Assembly: GCF_900184795.1 (NCBI RefSeq)
Contig: NZ_FXXN01000020.1
Coordinates: forward strand, 186,665-223,754
Source: Magnetospirillum sp. 15-1
GTDB lineage: Bacteria; Pseudomonadota; Alphaproteobacteria; Rhodospirillales; Magnetospirillaceae
Length of the DNA stretch: 37,090 bases
Reading direction: 5' to 3'
Every line of letters begins with the position of its first letter. Within the stretch, counting starts at the first letter, position 1. Shown here one piece after another: positions 1 to 8,576 of this stretch. Made by a program: the position numbers and the translations under genes. The notes under the pieces are model-generated. The model saw only the letters and a list, made by a program, of their open reading frames with translations. It did not search any database and had not been told where the DNA came from.

Positions 1-1
1 G

Positions 2-412
2 CCAGCCTCCCTCCCCCGCCCCTGGTGGGGGAGGGTCGGGCTGGGGGCTTTTGCCGCCCTCCTGCTGACCATATTCCTCGTCCTGCCGGCCTTCGCCGCC
101 GATCTCCCCCAATGGCCCAAGGCCAGGGGAGAGGCCTGCGTCGAGGCTCCGGCCACCATGCGCCGCGACCACCCCGACATGCTGAAGCACCAGCGCGACG
201 ACACGCTGCGCCTCGGCATCCGGGGCGCCAAGGCGTCGCTGAAGGAATGCGTCGCCTGCCATGCCGCCGGTTCGGCCGAGGGCAAGGCGGTGCCGGTCAA
301 CGATCCCGGCCAGTTCTGCCGGTCCTGCCATGACTACGCGGCGGTGAAGCCCGATTGCTTCGAGTGCCACGCGACCACGCCCAAGGCTCCCGTCAAGGAG
401 GCGGCGCGATGA
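2..412 (+). CDS. dsrJ: DsrJ, periplasmic triheme cytochrome c (5' end outside window)
   Basis: The frame is open from the left edge and no start codon is visible, so the gene begins upstream. The visible protein starts with a hydrophobic segment ending LPAFAA, a signal peptide or anchor that sends it to the periplasm. Three CxxCH heme motifs follow: CVACH, CRSCH and CFECH. Before them lies GEACVEAPATMRRDH, the DsrJ signature with an extra conserved cysteine, which in characterised DsrJ is a ligand of an unusual His/Cys heme. DsrJ is the cytochrome subunit of the DsrMKJOP complex that links periplasmic and cytoplasmic sulfur electron transfer. The TGA stop overlaps the dsrO ATG (ATGA), indicating translational coupling. 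Identity rests on the Cys signature plus dsrO and dsrP downstream. Confidence 0.88.
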   Translation, partial: PASLPRPWWGRVGLGAFAALLLTIFLVLPAFAADLPQWPKARGEACVEAPATMRRDHPDMLKHQRDDTLRLGIRGAKASLKECVACHAAGSAEGKAVPVNDPGQFCRSCHDYAAVKPDCFECHATTPKAPVKEAAR

Positions 413-1125
413 CCGAACTGTCCCGCCGCCAGGTGATCCTCGCCTCGGGCGCCGTGCTGATCGCCGCACCGGCCCCCTTTGCCGATGCCGCCGCCCGCGA
501 AGCCGGAAAACCGGCCTCGGCCGCCCGGCGCTGGGGCCTGCTGATCGACACGGCCAAGTGCGACACCCAATGCAATGTCTGCGTCGAGGCCTGCAAGGTC
601 GAGATGGGGCTGTCCGGCCACGACCGGCCGCTGACCGACGCCCAGTATATCCGCAAGGTCAACCTGCGCGACCCGGCCACCGGCGCCGCCCATTCCCTGC
701 CGGTGATGTGCCAGCATTGCGCCAAGCCGGCCTGCGTCGATGTCTGTCCCACCGGCGCCTCCATGAAGCGGGCCGACGGCATCGTCCTGGTGGACCGCCA
801 CATCTGCATCGGCTGCCGCTACTGCATGATGGCCTGCCCCTACAAGGCGCGCTCCTTCGCCCACGAAGAGCAGAGCGGCCAGCAACCCCACCTGCCGCGC
901 GGCAAGGGCACGGTGGAGGCCTGCACCCTGTGCGTCCACCGCATCGACGAGGGCAGGCCTCCCGCCTGCGTCGAGGCCTGCGCCGCCAAGGCCAGGGGCG
1001 CCATGCTGTTCGGCGACTTGGCCGACCCGAAATCGGAGATCGCGCAAAGGGTGGCCCGCGAAGCCACCACCCGCATCCGCGCCGATCTGGGGCTGGAGCC
1101 CGCCATCCGCTACCAGGGAATCTGA
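409..1125 (+). CDS. dsrO: DsrO, periplasmic ferredoxin-like iron-sulfur protein
   Basis: The product is 238 aa, starting at the ATG that overlaps the dsrJ stop; an in-frame ATG at 355 lies inside dsrJ and is not preferred. The N-terminus carries a Tat signal (SRRQVILAS followed by a hydrophobic stretch ending ADAAA), so the protein is exported folded with its clusters. Cysteine groups of the NrfC/DmsB type follow: CDTQCNVCVEAC, CQHCAKPACVDVC, CIGCRYCMMAC and CTLCVHR, then a C-terminal CVEAC. This pattern suits several [4Fe-4S] clusters. In DsrMKJOP, DsrO passes electrons between the triheme DsrJ and the membrane quinone subunit DsrP. Only 3 bp separate it from dsrP, so the genes are one operon. 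Confidence 0.92.
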   Translation: MTELSRRQVILASGAVLIAAPAPFADAAAREAGKPASAARRWGLLIDTAKCDTQCNVCVEACKVEMGLSGHDRPLTDAQYIRKVNLRDPATGAAHSLPVMCQHCAKPACVDVCPTGASMKRADGIVLVDRHICIGCRYCMMACPYKARSFAHEEQSGQQPHLPRGKGTVEACTLCVHRIDEGRPPACVEACAAKARGAMLFGDLADPKSEIAQRVAREATTRIRADLGLEPAIRYQGI

Positions 1126-1128
1126 GCC

Positions 1129-2343
1129 ATGAGCAGCAGCACCACCACCTACACCCAGGTGCGCCCCTACACCCGGGGCTGGCTGGCCCTGATGGCGTCC
1201 TTAAGCGCGGTGATCGTCGTGGCGCTGGGCGCCGTCCTGCACATGGAGCACCAGGGCCACTGGGTCACCGGCATGACCAATCAGGTGGTGTGGGGCATGC
1301 CCCACGTCTTCGCCGTGTTCCTGATCGTCGCCGCCTCCGGCGCGCTCAACGTCGCCTCCATCGGCTCGGTGTTCGGCCGCCGGGAGTATCAGCCGCTGGG
1401 CCGCCTGTCGGCCCTGCTGGCGGTGGCGCTGCTGGCCGGGGGATTGGCGGTGCTGGTCCTTGACCTGGGCCGTCCCGACCGCCTGTTCGTCGCCATGACC
1501 CACTTCAATTTCAAGTCCATCTTCGCCTGGAACGTCATCCTCTATTCCGGCTTCATGGCGGTGGTGGCGGTCTATCTGTGGACCATGCTGGACTGGCAGG
1601 CCAAGCGCTTCTACAAGCCGGCCGCCCTGGCGGCCTTCGTCTGGCGCCTGGTCCTCACCACCGGTACCGGCTGCATCTTCGGCTTCCTGGCGGCGCGCGA
1701 GGCCTATGGCGCGGCGGTGATGGCGCCCCTGTTCATCGCCATGTCCTTCGCCTACGGCCTGGCGGTGTTCATCATCGTGCTGTCGGTGTCCTTCAAGATG
1801 ACCCGGCGCCCCATGGGAGACGAGTTGCCCGCCCGCCTGGTGCGGCTGCTGGGGCTGTTCGTCGCCGCCAATCTCTATTTCACCGCGCTCCATCACGCCA
1901 CACAACTGTACTTCGCCGGGCGCGGCGGGGTGGAAGCCTTCATCCTGTTCAAGGGCGGAATCCACACCACCCTGTTCTGGGTGGGACAGGTGGGGCTGGG
2001 CGGAATACTACCATTGGTCATCGCCTATGGCGGCTGCGGCCATGCGGCCCGCAAGCGGGCCATGATGGCCTCGATCCTGGTGGTCCTCGGCGGGCTGGCC
2101 CAGGTCTGGGTCATCATCATCGGCGGTCAGGCATGGCCGCTGGACCTGTTCCCCGGCATGGAAGCCTCCTCCACCTTCGCCGACGGCCATGTCCACGATT
2201 ACGCCCCCAGCGCCTGGGAAACCATGCTGGGACTGGGCGGCATCGCCATCGCCCTGGTCATCACCGTGGTCGGCGTCAGCGCCCTTCGCCTGCTGCCGGC
2301 CCATCTGGGCGAGACAACCAATTCGGGCTGCCGTCATAATTAG
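1129..2343 (+). CDS. dsrP: DsrP, NrfD/PsrC-family membrane quinone-interacting subunit
   Basis: This is a 404-aa, strongly hydrophobic protein with about nine or ten predicted membrane helices, typical of the NrfD/PsrC family. Charged residues sit in loops, for example VLDLGRPDR after the third helix, a family hallmark near the quinone site. DsrP is the integral-membrane subunit of DsrMKJOP and is thought to exchange electrons between the quinone pool and DsrO. The start lies directly after the dsrO stop (TGA GCC ATG). It is the last recognisable dsr gene here, since the downstream gene shows no dsr similarity. With a phototroph- or chemotroph-type dsr system the expected role is sulfur oxidation through reverse Dsr, but direction cannot be proven without dsrAB. 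Confidence 0.9.
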   Translation: MSSSTTTYTQVRPYTRGWLALMASLSAVIVVALGAVLHMEHQGHWVTGMTNQVVWGMPHVFAVFLIVAASGALNVASIGSVFGRREYQPLGRLSALLAVALLAGGLAVLVLDLGRPDRLFVAMTHFNFKSIFAWNVILYSGFMAVVAVYLWTMLDWQAKRFYKPAALAAFVWRLVLTTGTGCIFGFLAAREAYGAAVMAPLFIAMSFAYGLAVFIIVLSVSFKMTRRPMGDELPARLVRLLGLFVAANLYFTALHHATQLYFAGRGGVEAFILFKGGIHTTLFWVGQVGLGGILPLVIAYGGCGHAARKRAMMASILVVLGGLAQVWVIIIGGQAWPLDLFPGMEASSTFADGHVHDYAPSAWETMLGLGGIAIALVITVVGVSALRLLPAHLGETTNSGCRHN

Positions 2344-2355
2344 ACTACATATGAC

Positions 2356-2371
2356 ACCTTAATCCTAAGGT
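2356..2371. other. Short perfect hairpin after dsrP
   Basis: ACCTTA, a four-base loop ATCC, then TAAGGT form a 6-bp inverted repeat 12 bp after the dsrP stop, in an AT-rich stretch. No T-tract follows directly. It could be a weak terminator of the dsr operon or an operator for the next gene; the sequence does not decide. Confidence 0.3.
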
Positions 2372-2467
2372 ATGAGGTTATTAACAATTTATTGATGTTT
2401 GCATCGATCCATGTCCATTCTTTCTGTAGGGTTATGGGCAGGGACATCACTTCCCGGGGGGGAGAGT

Positions 2468-3745
2468 GTGAACGCAAGCATCAAAGCCCGTAAAGGGCCG
2501 GAACCGCAGCAGGACGACGGACTGGACACGGTGCGCAACACGTTGCGGACCCAGGTCGCCGACATCCTTCGCGTCAATATCGGACAGCTTTCCACGGTTC
2601 CCCAGCATGAGGTCTATGACCACATCCTGGACACGCCGGGCCTGCTGCACGAGTGTTTCCAGGTATTCCGCAACCAGCCGGACCTGTTCCGCAAGGTGGT
2701 GCTGCGCAAGGACAAGCGCCCCGCCACGGAAGGGGACGAGGAACTGTGGTGCGGCCGCACCCTGGACCACGTGGTGGCCCTGGTGGTGCGGGCCTCGGCC
2801 AAGCGCTACTTCCGCGCCGCCATGCCCGCTCCCGAGGTGCCGCCCCTTCGGGTCGAGGCGCCCTCGCTGCTGCACAAGACCGCCATCAAGCTGGGGATCA
2901 AGAAGCCCATTCACCGCGCCCCCTTCGTGGCGCCGCAAGGCCCCGGCGACAAGCTGTACAACGTGTTCCGCGACAACCTGCGCTATGAGTGGCAGGTGCC
3001 GCTGATTCCCAGTTATTCCACCCTGCATCCCAGCACCGTGCGCGTCCTGGGGCCGCGCATTCTCAAGCTGCGCGAGTCGGGCCAGATCGAGATCCTGGCG
3101 GCCGAGGGGCTGGGTCCGGACGGGCGCCTGCCCCTGCTGCTGGAAGACGCGCGGCGCCTGCGCGCCGTGGACGGCAGCATCGATTCCAACGCCCTGATGG
3201 AGGCCTTCATCAAGCAGGGCCTGGACGCCGTGTTCCCCGATCTGGACGAGGTGGCGCTGCGCAAGGCCGTGTCCCAGATCGCCATCATGGAGAGCAAGGC
3301 GGTGGACATGATCTTCCCCGCCATGGAATTCGCGCTGAAGCCGCTGACGGTGTTCCTGTTCACCGCCTATACCAGGCTCGACCTCAAGGGCTTCCGCCAG
3401 GCCTTCGGCCCCCACTGCGCCCTGTGGGCGGTGCAGAAGCTGGCCAAGCATCTGGAGACCCAGCGGCCCTGGCCGCGCTCCATGCCCGGCATGAAGTCGG
3501 CCACCCTGGCGGCGATCTCCTATGCCATCGACCTGGACAGCGGCATGCCGGCCAGCGCTCCGGTCCGCCCGGCTCCCCAGGCGGTGGCGGGTGTGCCGAG
3601 CAACGCCGCCGTTCCGTCCATGGCCTCGGCCCCGCCGCCGGTCCCGCCCTCGCTGAAGAAGGCGCCCCCCGCCGCCTCGGCCCAGGCCGGGCTGGAACGT
3701 GCCTCGCGCCGTGCCAAGCCCCTGTCCACCGCCGGGGCGCGGTAG
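2468..3745 (+). CDS. Protein of unknown function
   Basis: I do not recognise a family. The frame is open from an ATG at 2399, but the GTG at 2468 is preferred because a strong purine-rich ribosome site (GGGGGGGAGAG) lies just before it and the residues between 2399 and 2468 look non-coding. That gives 425 aa. There is no signal peptide or membrane helix. The body (about residues 15-355) is mixed alpha/beta-like, with acidic and leucine-rich segments. The last ~70 residues are a low-complexity Pro/Ala/Val tail ending in a basic patch (RASRRAKPLSTAGAR). Codon use and GC match the neighbours, so it is a real resident gene. It follows dsrP by 124 bp and may be separately transcribed. Confidence 0.75.
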   Translation: MNASIKARKGPEPQQDDGLDTVRNTLRTQVADILRVNIGQLSTVPQHEVYDHILDTPGLLHECFQVFRNQPDLFRKVVLRKDKRPATEGDEELWCGRTLDHVVALVVRASAKRYFRAAMPAPEVPPLRVEAPSLLHKTAIKLGIKKPIHRAPFVAPQGPGDKLYNVFRDNLRYEWQVPLIPSYSTLHPSTVRVLGPRILKLRESGQIEILAAEGLGPDGRLPLLLEDARRLRAVDGSIDSNALMEAFIKQGLDAVFPDLDEVALRKAVSQIAIMESKAVDMIFPAMEFALKPLTVFLFTAYTRLDLKGFRQAFGPHCALWAVQKLAKHLETQRPWPRSMPGMKSATLAAISYAIDLDSGMPASAPVRPAPQAVAGVPSNAAVPSMASAPPPVPPSLKKAPPAASAQAGLERASRRAKPLSTAGAR

Positions 3746-4248
3746 CTCTGATCCGGGTTCCCCCGGATGCGTCAATCGCATCCGGGGACCGGGTTCCTCC
3801 CCCCTGTCGTGTCATGCCGCCCCATGACCACGGGCGTCCGGTTCAAGTTTCCGGGTGCCGGGGGATAGGCTGTTGCACCACCAAGACATCAATCTATCTC
3901 GTCGCGCCCGGACGTGTTCCGGGCAGCCGCGCCCCGTCGCCTGCCTCATGGTCTGATCCGCTATTCAGGCCGAACCGCGTGGATGGCCGGAACAAGTCCG
4001 GCCAAGACAACAGAGATACGGCCTTGTCATGTGCTCCGCCCTCCTGGTGTCTTTGGTTCCTTGGTGCTTTGTCCGTCTTGTCCGTGTCCCCGCGCGGTGG
4101 GCCGAGTTAAGCCGGACAGCCATGCCCCATGACCGGGATCAAGGCTTTCCCGTCCGATTCCGCCAAGCATTCCCGCACTGCGCCGGTCGTCATTGACACC
4201 GGCCGGCGGGCGGTGCTGTTGTTTGCCGCGAGAAAGCTCGAGGAAGAC
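3746..4248. other. ~500 bp non-coding gap
   Basis: No convincing gene is seen. Short open frames here (for example 3914-4132) lack ribosome sites and family features. The gap holds a REP-like palindromic element (3907-4003) and the presumed promoter region of the dsbD-like gene. The frame of that gene is open upstream to 4129, but those residues look unlike coding sequence. Confidence 0.6.
3907..4003. repeat. REP-like palindromic element
   Basis: Two GC-rich hairpins face each other: CCCGGA/TCCGGG within 3907-3925, and GGCCGGA/TCCGGCC within 3985-4003. The second is preceded by CCGCGTGGAT. A related pair with the same GTGGAT motif lies at 18762-18872. The shape (imperfect palindromes of the type GGCCGGAACAAGTCCGGCC in an intergenic gap) fits a dispersed alphaproteobacterial REP family. 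Confidence 0.55.
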
Positions 4249-6342
4249 ATGATGGCGTGGATCAAGGCGGCATTGACGGCGGCGCTGCTGCTGCTGACCG
4301 GAGCGGCGGCCGAGGCGGCGGAAGCGGGAGCCTCGGACTGGGCGATCAGCGAATCCGGCAAGGTTCGCCTGATCTCCGCCGCCACCGGCACCGGCGAGGC
4401 CGGGCAACTGCGCCTGGGCCTGCAGTTCAAGCTGGAGACCGGCTGGAAGATCTACTGGCGCACCCCCGGCGACGCCGGCTACCCGCCCAAGTTGGACTGG
4501 AGCGGCTCGGCCAATCTGGAAAACCCGCAGCCCCATTGGCCGGCCCCCCACCGCTTCGTACTGGCCGGGCTGCAGAACTACGGCTATGTGGGCGAGGTGA
4601 TCCTGCCGCTGGACGCCAGGGCCGGCGATGCCTCGCGCCCGGTGGCGGCCCGGCTGACGGTGGATTTCCTGGCCTGCGCCCAGATTTGCGTGCCGCAGAA
4701 GGTGGAACTGAGCCTCAACCTGTCGCCCGGCCCGGCCGAGCCTTCGGCCTTCGCCCACGATATCGGCCGCTTCACCGCCCTGGTACCCGGCGACGGGCGC
4801 CGCCACGGCCTGAGCCTGGACTCCGCCGAGGCCCTGGGCGGCGGCGACGCTTCGGTGCTCAGGCTCGGCGTATCGTCGGTGGAGCCCTTCACCGATCCCG
4901 ATGCCTTCGTCGAGGCCGAGGACGTGGCCGCCTTCGGCCAGCCCAAAATCACCCTGTCGGCCGACCGGCGCAAGGCGGTGTTCGAGCTTCCGGTACCCGC
5001 CGGTTCGCTGTTGAAGCCCCTGGCCGGCGCCCCCCTGACCGTCACCGTCACCGATGGGCTGCGCGCCGTCGAGGTGGCGGCCACGCCGGTCGCCGGCACC
5101 GCCGCCCCCATGGCGGCGGGCGGCGCGGCCCCCGGCTTGGCCGGCATGCTGCTGGTGGCGCTGCTGGGCGGGCTGATCCTCAACCTGATGCCCTGCGTGC
5201 TGCCGGTTCTGTCCATCAAGGTGCTGGGGGTGCTGGGCCATGGCGGCGGCGAGCGCGCCCATGTGCGGGCCAGCTTCATCGCCTCGGGAATCGGCATCGT
5301 CGCCTCTTTCCTGGCCCTCGCCGCCCTGGCCATCGGGCTGAAACAGGCCGGAGCGGCGGTGGGTTGGGGCATCCAGTTCCAGCAGCCGGGCTTCCTGGCC
5401 CTGATGGTGGTGCTGCTGGCCCTGTTCGCCGCCAATCTGTGGGGCATGTTCGAAATCCCCATGCCCACCTTCCTGTTCAGCCGGAATGGCGGCAACGCCC
5501 ATCACACCGTGCTGGGCCACTTCCTGTCGGGCGCCTTCGCCACCCTGCTGGCCACGCCGTGCTCGGCGCCCTTTCTCGGCACCGCCATCGGCTTCGCCCT
5601 GGCACGCGGTCCGGGCGAGATCGTCATGATCTTCACCGCCCTGGGACTGGGCATGGCGGCCCCCTATCTGGCGGTGGCGGTGTGGCCCGACGCGGCACTG
5701 AAGCTGCCCAAGCCGGGCCGCTGGATGGTCGGCGTGCGCAAGGTGCTGGGCCTCGCCCTGGCCGGTACCGGAGCATGGCTGCTGACCGTGCTGATGGTGC
5801 AGGCCGGGATGCTGGCCGCCCTGGTCACCGGCGGCGCCATGGTGGGCGCGGTCGCCGTCCTCGGCCTGCGGCACCGGTTGCCGGTGGCGGCCCGTCCGGC
5901 GGTGACCGCCTGCGTGGTGGCCCTGGCCGGGCTGGCCCTGGCCGCCCCCTTCCACGGCACCGCCAACGGCGACAGCACCGGCGAGACCGGCGGCGCGGTG
6001 GCGTGGAGCCGTTTCGACTCCCAGACCCTGGCCCGTCTGGTATCGGACGGCAAGGTGGTGTTCGTGGACGTCACCGCCGACTGGTGCATCACCTGCAAGG
6101 TCAACAAGGCGGCGGTGGTCGAGCGGGGCGAGGTGGCGCGGCGTCTGGCGTCACCCGGCGTGGTCAGCCTACGCGCCGACTGGACCAAACCCGACGAGAG
6201 CATCTCGCGCTATCTGGCATCGTTCGGACGCTACGGCATTCCCTTCAACGCCGTCTACGGCCCCAGCGCCCCCGACGGCATCGCCCTGCCGGAACTGCTG
6301 AGCGAGGCCGACGTACTGGCGGCACTGGACAAGGCCCGGTAG
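4249..6342 (+). CDS. DsbD/ScsB-family thiol-disulfide transporter
   Basis: The product is 697 aa from the ATG at 4249, chosen for its GAGGAAG ribosome site and because a signal peptide (hydrophobic run ending GAAAEAAEA) begins there. Three parts are visible. First is a periplasmic N-terminal domain with a redox pair C143/C147 (ACAQICVP). Second is a membrane core of about eight helices with C316 (LMPCVLPVLS) and C438 (TPCSAPFLG), each in a proline-rich helix as in DsbD. Third is a C-terminal thioredoxin-like domain with C613-x-x-C616 (DWCITCK). The protein should carry electrons from cytoplasmic thioredoxin to periplasmic thiols. The large N-terminal domain resembles ScsB more than classical DsbD. 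It could support cytochrome c maturation, for example of DsrJ, but that is inference. Confidence 0.88.
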   Translation: MMAWIKAALTAALLLLTGAAAEAAEAGASDWAISESGKVRLISAATGTGEAGQLRLGLQFKLETGWKIYWRTPGDAGYPPKLDWSGSANLENPQPHWPAPHRFVLAGLQNYGYVGEVILPLDARAGDASRPVAARLTVDFLACAQICVPQKVELSLNLSPGPAEPSAFAHDIGRFTALVPGDGRRHGLSLDSAEALGGGDASVLRLGVSSVEPFTDPDAFVEAEDVAAFGQPKITLSADRRKAVFELPVPAGSLLKPLAGAPLTVTVTDGLRAVEVAATPVAGTAAPMAAGGAAPGLAGMLLVALLGGLILNLMPCVLPVLSIKVLGVLGHGGGERAHVRASFIASGIGIVASFLALAALAIGLKQAGAAVGWGIQFQQPGFLALMVVLLALFAANLWGMFEIPMPTFLFSRNGGNAHHTVLGHFLSGAFATLLATPCSAPFLGTAIGFALARGPGEIVMIFTALGLGMAAPYLAVAVWPDAALKLPKPGRWMVGVRKVLGLALAGTGAWLLTVLMVQAGMLAALVTGGAMVGAVAVLGLRHRLPVAARPAVTACVVALAGLALAAPFHGTANGDSTGETGGAVAWSRFDSQTLARLVSDGKVVFVDVTADWCITCKVNKAAVVERGEVARRLASPGVVSLRADWTKPDESISRYLASFGRYGIPFNAVYGPSAPDGIALPELLSEADVLAALDKAR

Positions 6343-6351
6343 CCCGGCTCC

Positions 6352-8406
6352 CTAAACCGCCCGGATTTCCCCCAGGAAGCCGTCGATGGTGGATTTGAGG
6401 CGCACCGCCTCGCTGCCCATGTCCCGCGAGGCGCCCAGCACCTCGTCGGCGGCGGCGCCGGTGCGGCCGGCGGCGTCCTGAACCCCGCCCACATTGGCCG
6501 AAACCTCGGCGGTGCCGGCGGCGGCCTGTTCGACGCTGCGGGCGATCTCCTGGGTGGCGGCGCTCTGCTCCTCCACCGCGCTGGCGATGCCGGCGGTGAT
6601 TTCGCCCACCTCGCGGATGATGCCGACGATGTCGGAGATGGCCTGAACCACCTTCTCGGTCTGCTGCTGCACGGAAGTGATCTGCTGGCCGATCTCGCCG
6701 GTGGCCCTGGCCGTCTGGTTGGCGAGGTTCTTCACCTCGCCCGCCACCACGGCGAAGCCCTTGCCCGCCTCGCCCGCCCTGGCCGCCTCGATGGTGGCGT
6801 TGAGCGCCAGCAGGTTGGTCTGGGCGGCGATGTCATTGATCAGCACCACCACCTCGCCGATCTTGCCGACCATGGTGGCGAGGCCGGTGACGGCGCCCTG
6901 GGCCTCGCCGGCCTCGGCCACCGCGTTGCCGGAAATCTCGGCGGAACGGTGAACCTGACGGCCGATCTCCTGGATGGAGGACGTCAGTTCCTCGGCGGCG
7001 GCGGCCACCGTCTGGACGTTGGCGGAAGCCAGTTCGGTAGCGCCGGCCACCACGGTGGCGCGGTTGTTGGTGTCGCTGGCCGCCGTGCTCATGGAGGCGG
7101 CGGTGCCCTGCAGCCGCTGGGCGGCGGAGGAAACCGCCTCGACCATGCGCTCGGCCGAGCCCTGGAAGCGGTTGACCAGCGTCTCGATGGCCTGACCGCG
7201 CAATTGGCGCTGACGGGCCTCGGCCAGTTGCTTTTCGGCCAGATCATGGCCGCGCATCATGGCGTCCTTGAAGATCTGCACCGAGCGGGCCATGGCCCCC
7301 ATCTCGTCGCCCCGCCCGGTTCCCCCGACGCTCACCGCGAAGTCATCGGCGGCGAGGCGATCCATGGTGCCGACCAGCGAACCGATGGCCGCGGTCATCT
7401 GGCGCGCCACGGTCCAGGCCACGGCCAGGGCGATCACCAGGGCGGCGATGACGCCCAGGATGGTGGTGACCAGCACGCCCTTGGCGTCGCCGCTGACCTG
7501 GGCCGCCAGGGACTGCACATCGGCGGCCATGCGGTCCTCGACCGTCTTCAGCAGGTTGATGCGCGCGGTGGTGGCGGCGAACCAAGCGGGACCGGTAACG
7601 TCGCCGACATTGCCGGCGGCGACGCTCTCCAGGCCCACCTTGCGCATCCGCTCCACCGTGCGGCTGACCTCGTCGTCCAGGGTGGCGCGGAAGAACTCCA
7701 CCTGGGCCGGGGCGGCATTTTCCTGGAACTCGCCCAGGAACAACTGCTGCTCGGCGACGATGGACACGAAGCGGCGATAGACGTCGGGGTCGAACTTGCC
7801 GGCGGCGAAGGCGCCGGCGGCGGTCGCCCGCTCCTGCCCGGCCTTCTCCTTGCCTTCCATCAGCTTGAGATAGGCGCTGATCATCCGCCCCACCCTTACG
7901 TCGCTGGACAGCAGGGCGATCTGGTTGACCATGTCCAACTGGAAGCGGACGGTCTCGGTGAAATTGCCCAGGGAGGTCCGGGCGTCGATGGCCAGGGAAT
8001 CGATGGCGCCGCGCGTGGCGATCAGCGCGTCCAGACGCCTGGACGCCTTTTCCACCTTGGGCGGGAAACTGATCGCCAGGGCAGACGTGTCGATGCCGGC
8101 CAGGGAACGGAGCAGCTTTTCCCGGGCCGCATCGGTCAGCTTGCGCTGGGCCTGGAGTTCGGGGCCGAATTTCTCGCCCTTGCTGCCGATATAGACCGCC
8201 GAGGCGCCGCGCTCCTTCTGCACCTCGTGCACCAGGGCGCTGATGTCGGCGGTCAGGGGGGCGATTCCGGCCAGGGTGGAGGTTTCCGCCACCACCCGCG
8301 CCTTATCGCTGATGACATATCCCGCCAGCCCGACAATCAGGACGAGCGGGAAGAGAAACGACAGGCCGATCTTGGCCGAAATCCTGATGTCGGTCAGCCG
8401 AATCAT
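6352..8406 (-). CDS. Methyl-accepting chemotaxis protein with NIT-type sensor
   Basis: This 684-aa receptor starts at the ATG at 8406, chosen for a GGAGG site eight bases upstream; the longer frame to 8475 lacks one. Order: an N-terminal membrane helix ([17 protein letters not shown]), then a periplasmic helical domain with [15 protein letters not shown], the signature of nitrate/nitrite-sensing (NIT) modules. Next come a second helix (around [22 protein letters not shown]), a HAMP linker, and a long cytoplasmic signalling domain. The conserved hairpin tip reads [29 protein letters not shown] in adjoining pieces. It should control the CheA kinase and flagellar motor. The ligand is not determined; NIT domains are associated with nitrate or nitrite but this is not shown here. 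It converges with dsbD, 9 bp apart. Confidence 0.92.
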   Translation of the reverse strand: MIRLTDIRISAKIGLSFLFPLVLIVGLAGYVISDKARVVAETSTLAGIAPLTADISALVHEVQKERGASAVYIGSKGEKFGPELQAQRKLTDAAREKLLRSLAGIDTSALAISFPPKVEKASRRLDALIATRGAIDSLAIDARTSLGNFTETVRFQLDMVNQIALLSSDVRVGRMISAYLKLMEGKEKAGQERATAAGAFAAGKFDPDVYRRFVSIVAEQQLFLGEFQENAAPAQVEFFRATLDDEVSRTVERMRKVGLESVAAGNVGDVTGPAWFAATTARINLLKTVEDRMAADVQSLAAQVSGDAKGVLVTTILGVIAALVIALAVAWTVARQMTAAIGSLVGTMDRLAADDFAVSVGGTGRGDEMGAMARSVQIFKDAMMRGHDLAEKQLAEARQRQLRGQAIETLVNRFQGSAERMVEAVSSAAQRLQGTAASMSTAASDTNNRATVVAGATELASANVQTVAAAAEELTSSIQEIGRQVHRSAEISGNAVAEAGEAQGAVTGLATMVGKIGEVVVLINDIAAQTNLLALNATIEAARAGEAGKGFAVVAGEVKNLANQTARATGEIGQQITSVQQQTEKVVQAISDIVGIIREVGEITAGIASAVEEQSAATQEIARSVEQAAAGTAEVSANVGGVQDAAGRTGAAADEVLGASRDMGSEAVRLKSTIDGFLGEIRAV

Positions 8407-8576
8407 TGGGACGCCTCCGCATTGCAGCTCTACGGATAAGGCCCCCCGAACCCTGTCCTGACTTCCCGGAACCATACAAAAGTAATGCGTTCCGGCAGGC
8501 TCAATGTTGTATCCATCGAGCGGGTTTTCAAGTCAGAAATTGTATTGATTGAAAATTACAGCCCTGTCTGGCGCGC

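Noticed and set aside
3914-4132. 72-residue open frame in the gap before the DsbD-like gene
   Set aside because: No ribosome site, runs through the REP-like palindrome and has no family features.
6949-8439. Long plus-strand open frame opposite the chemoreceptor
   Set aside because: High-GC shadow of a clear chemoreceptor gene; composition rich in Gly/His/Gln, no ribosome site.
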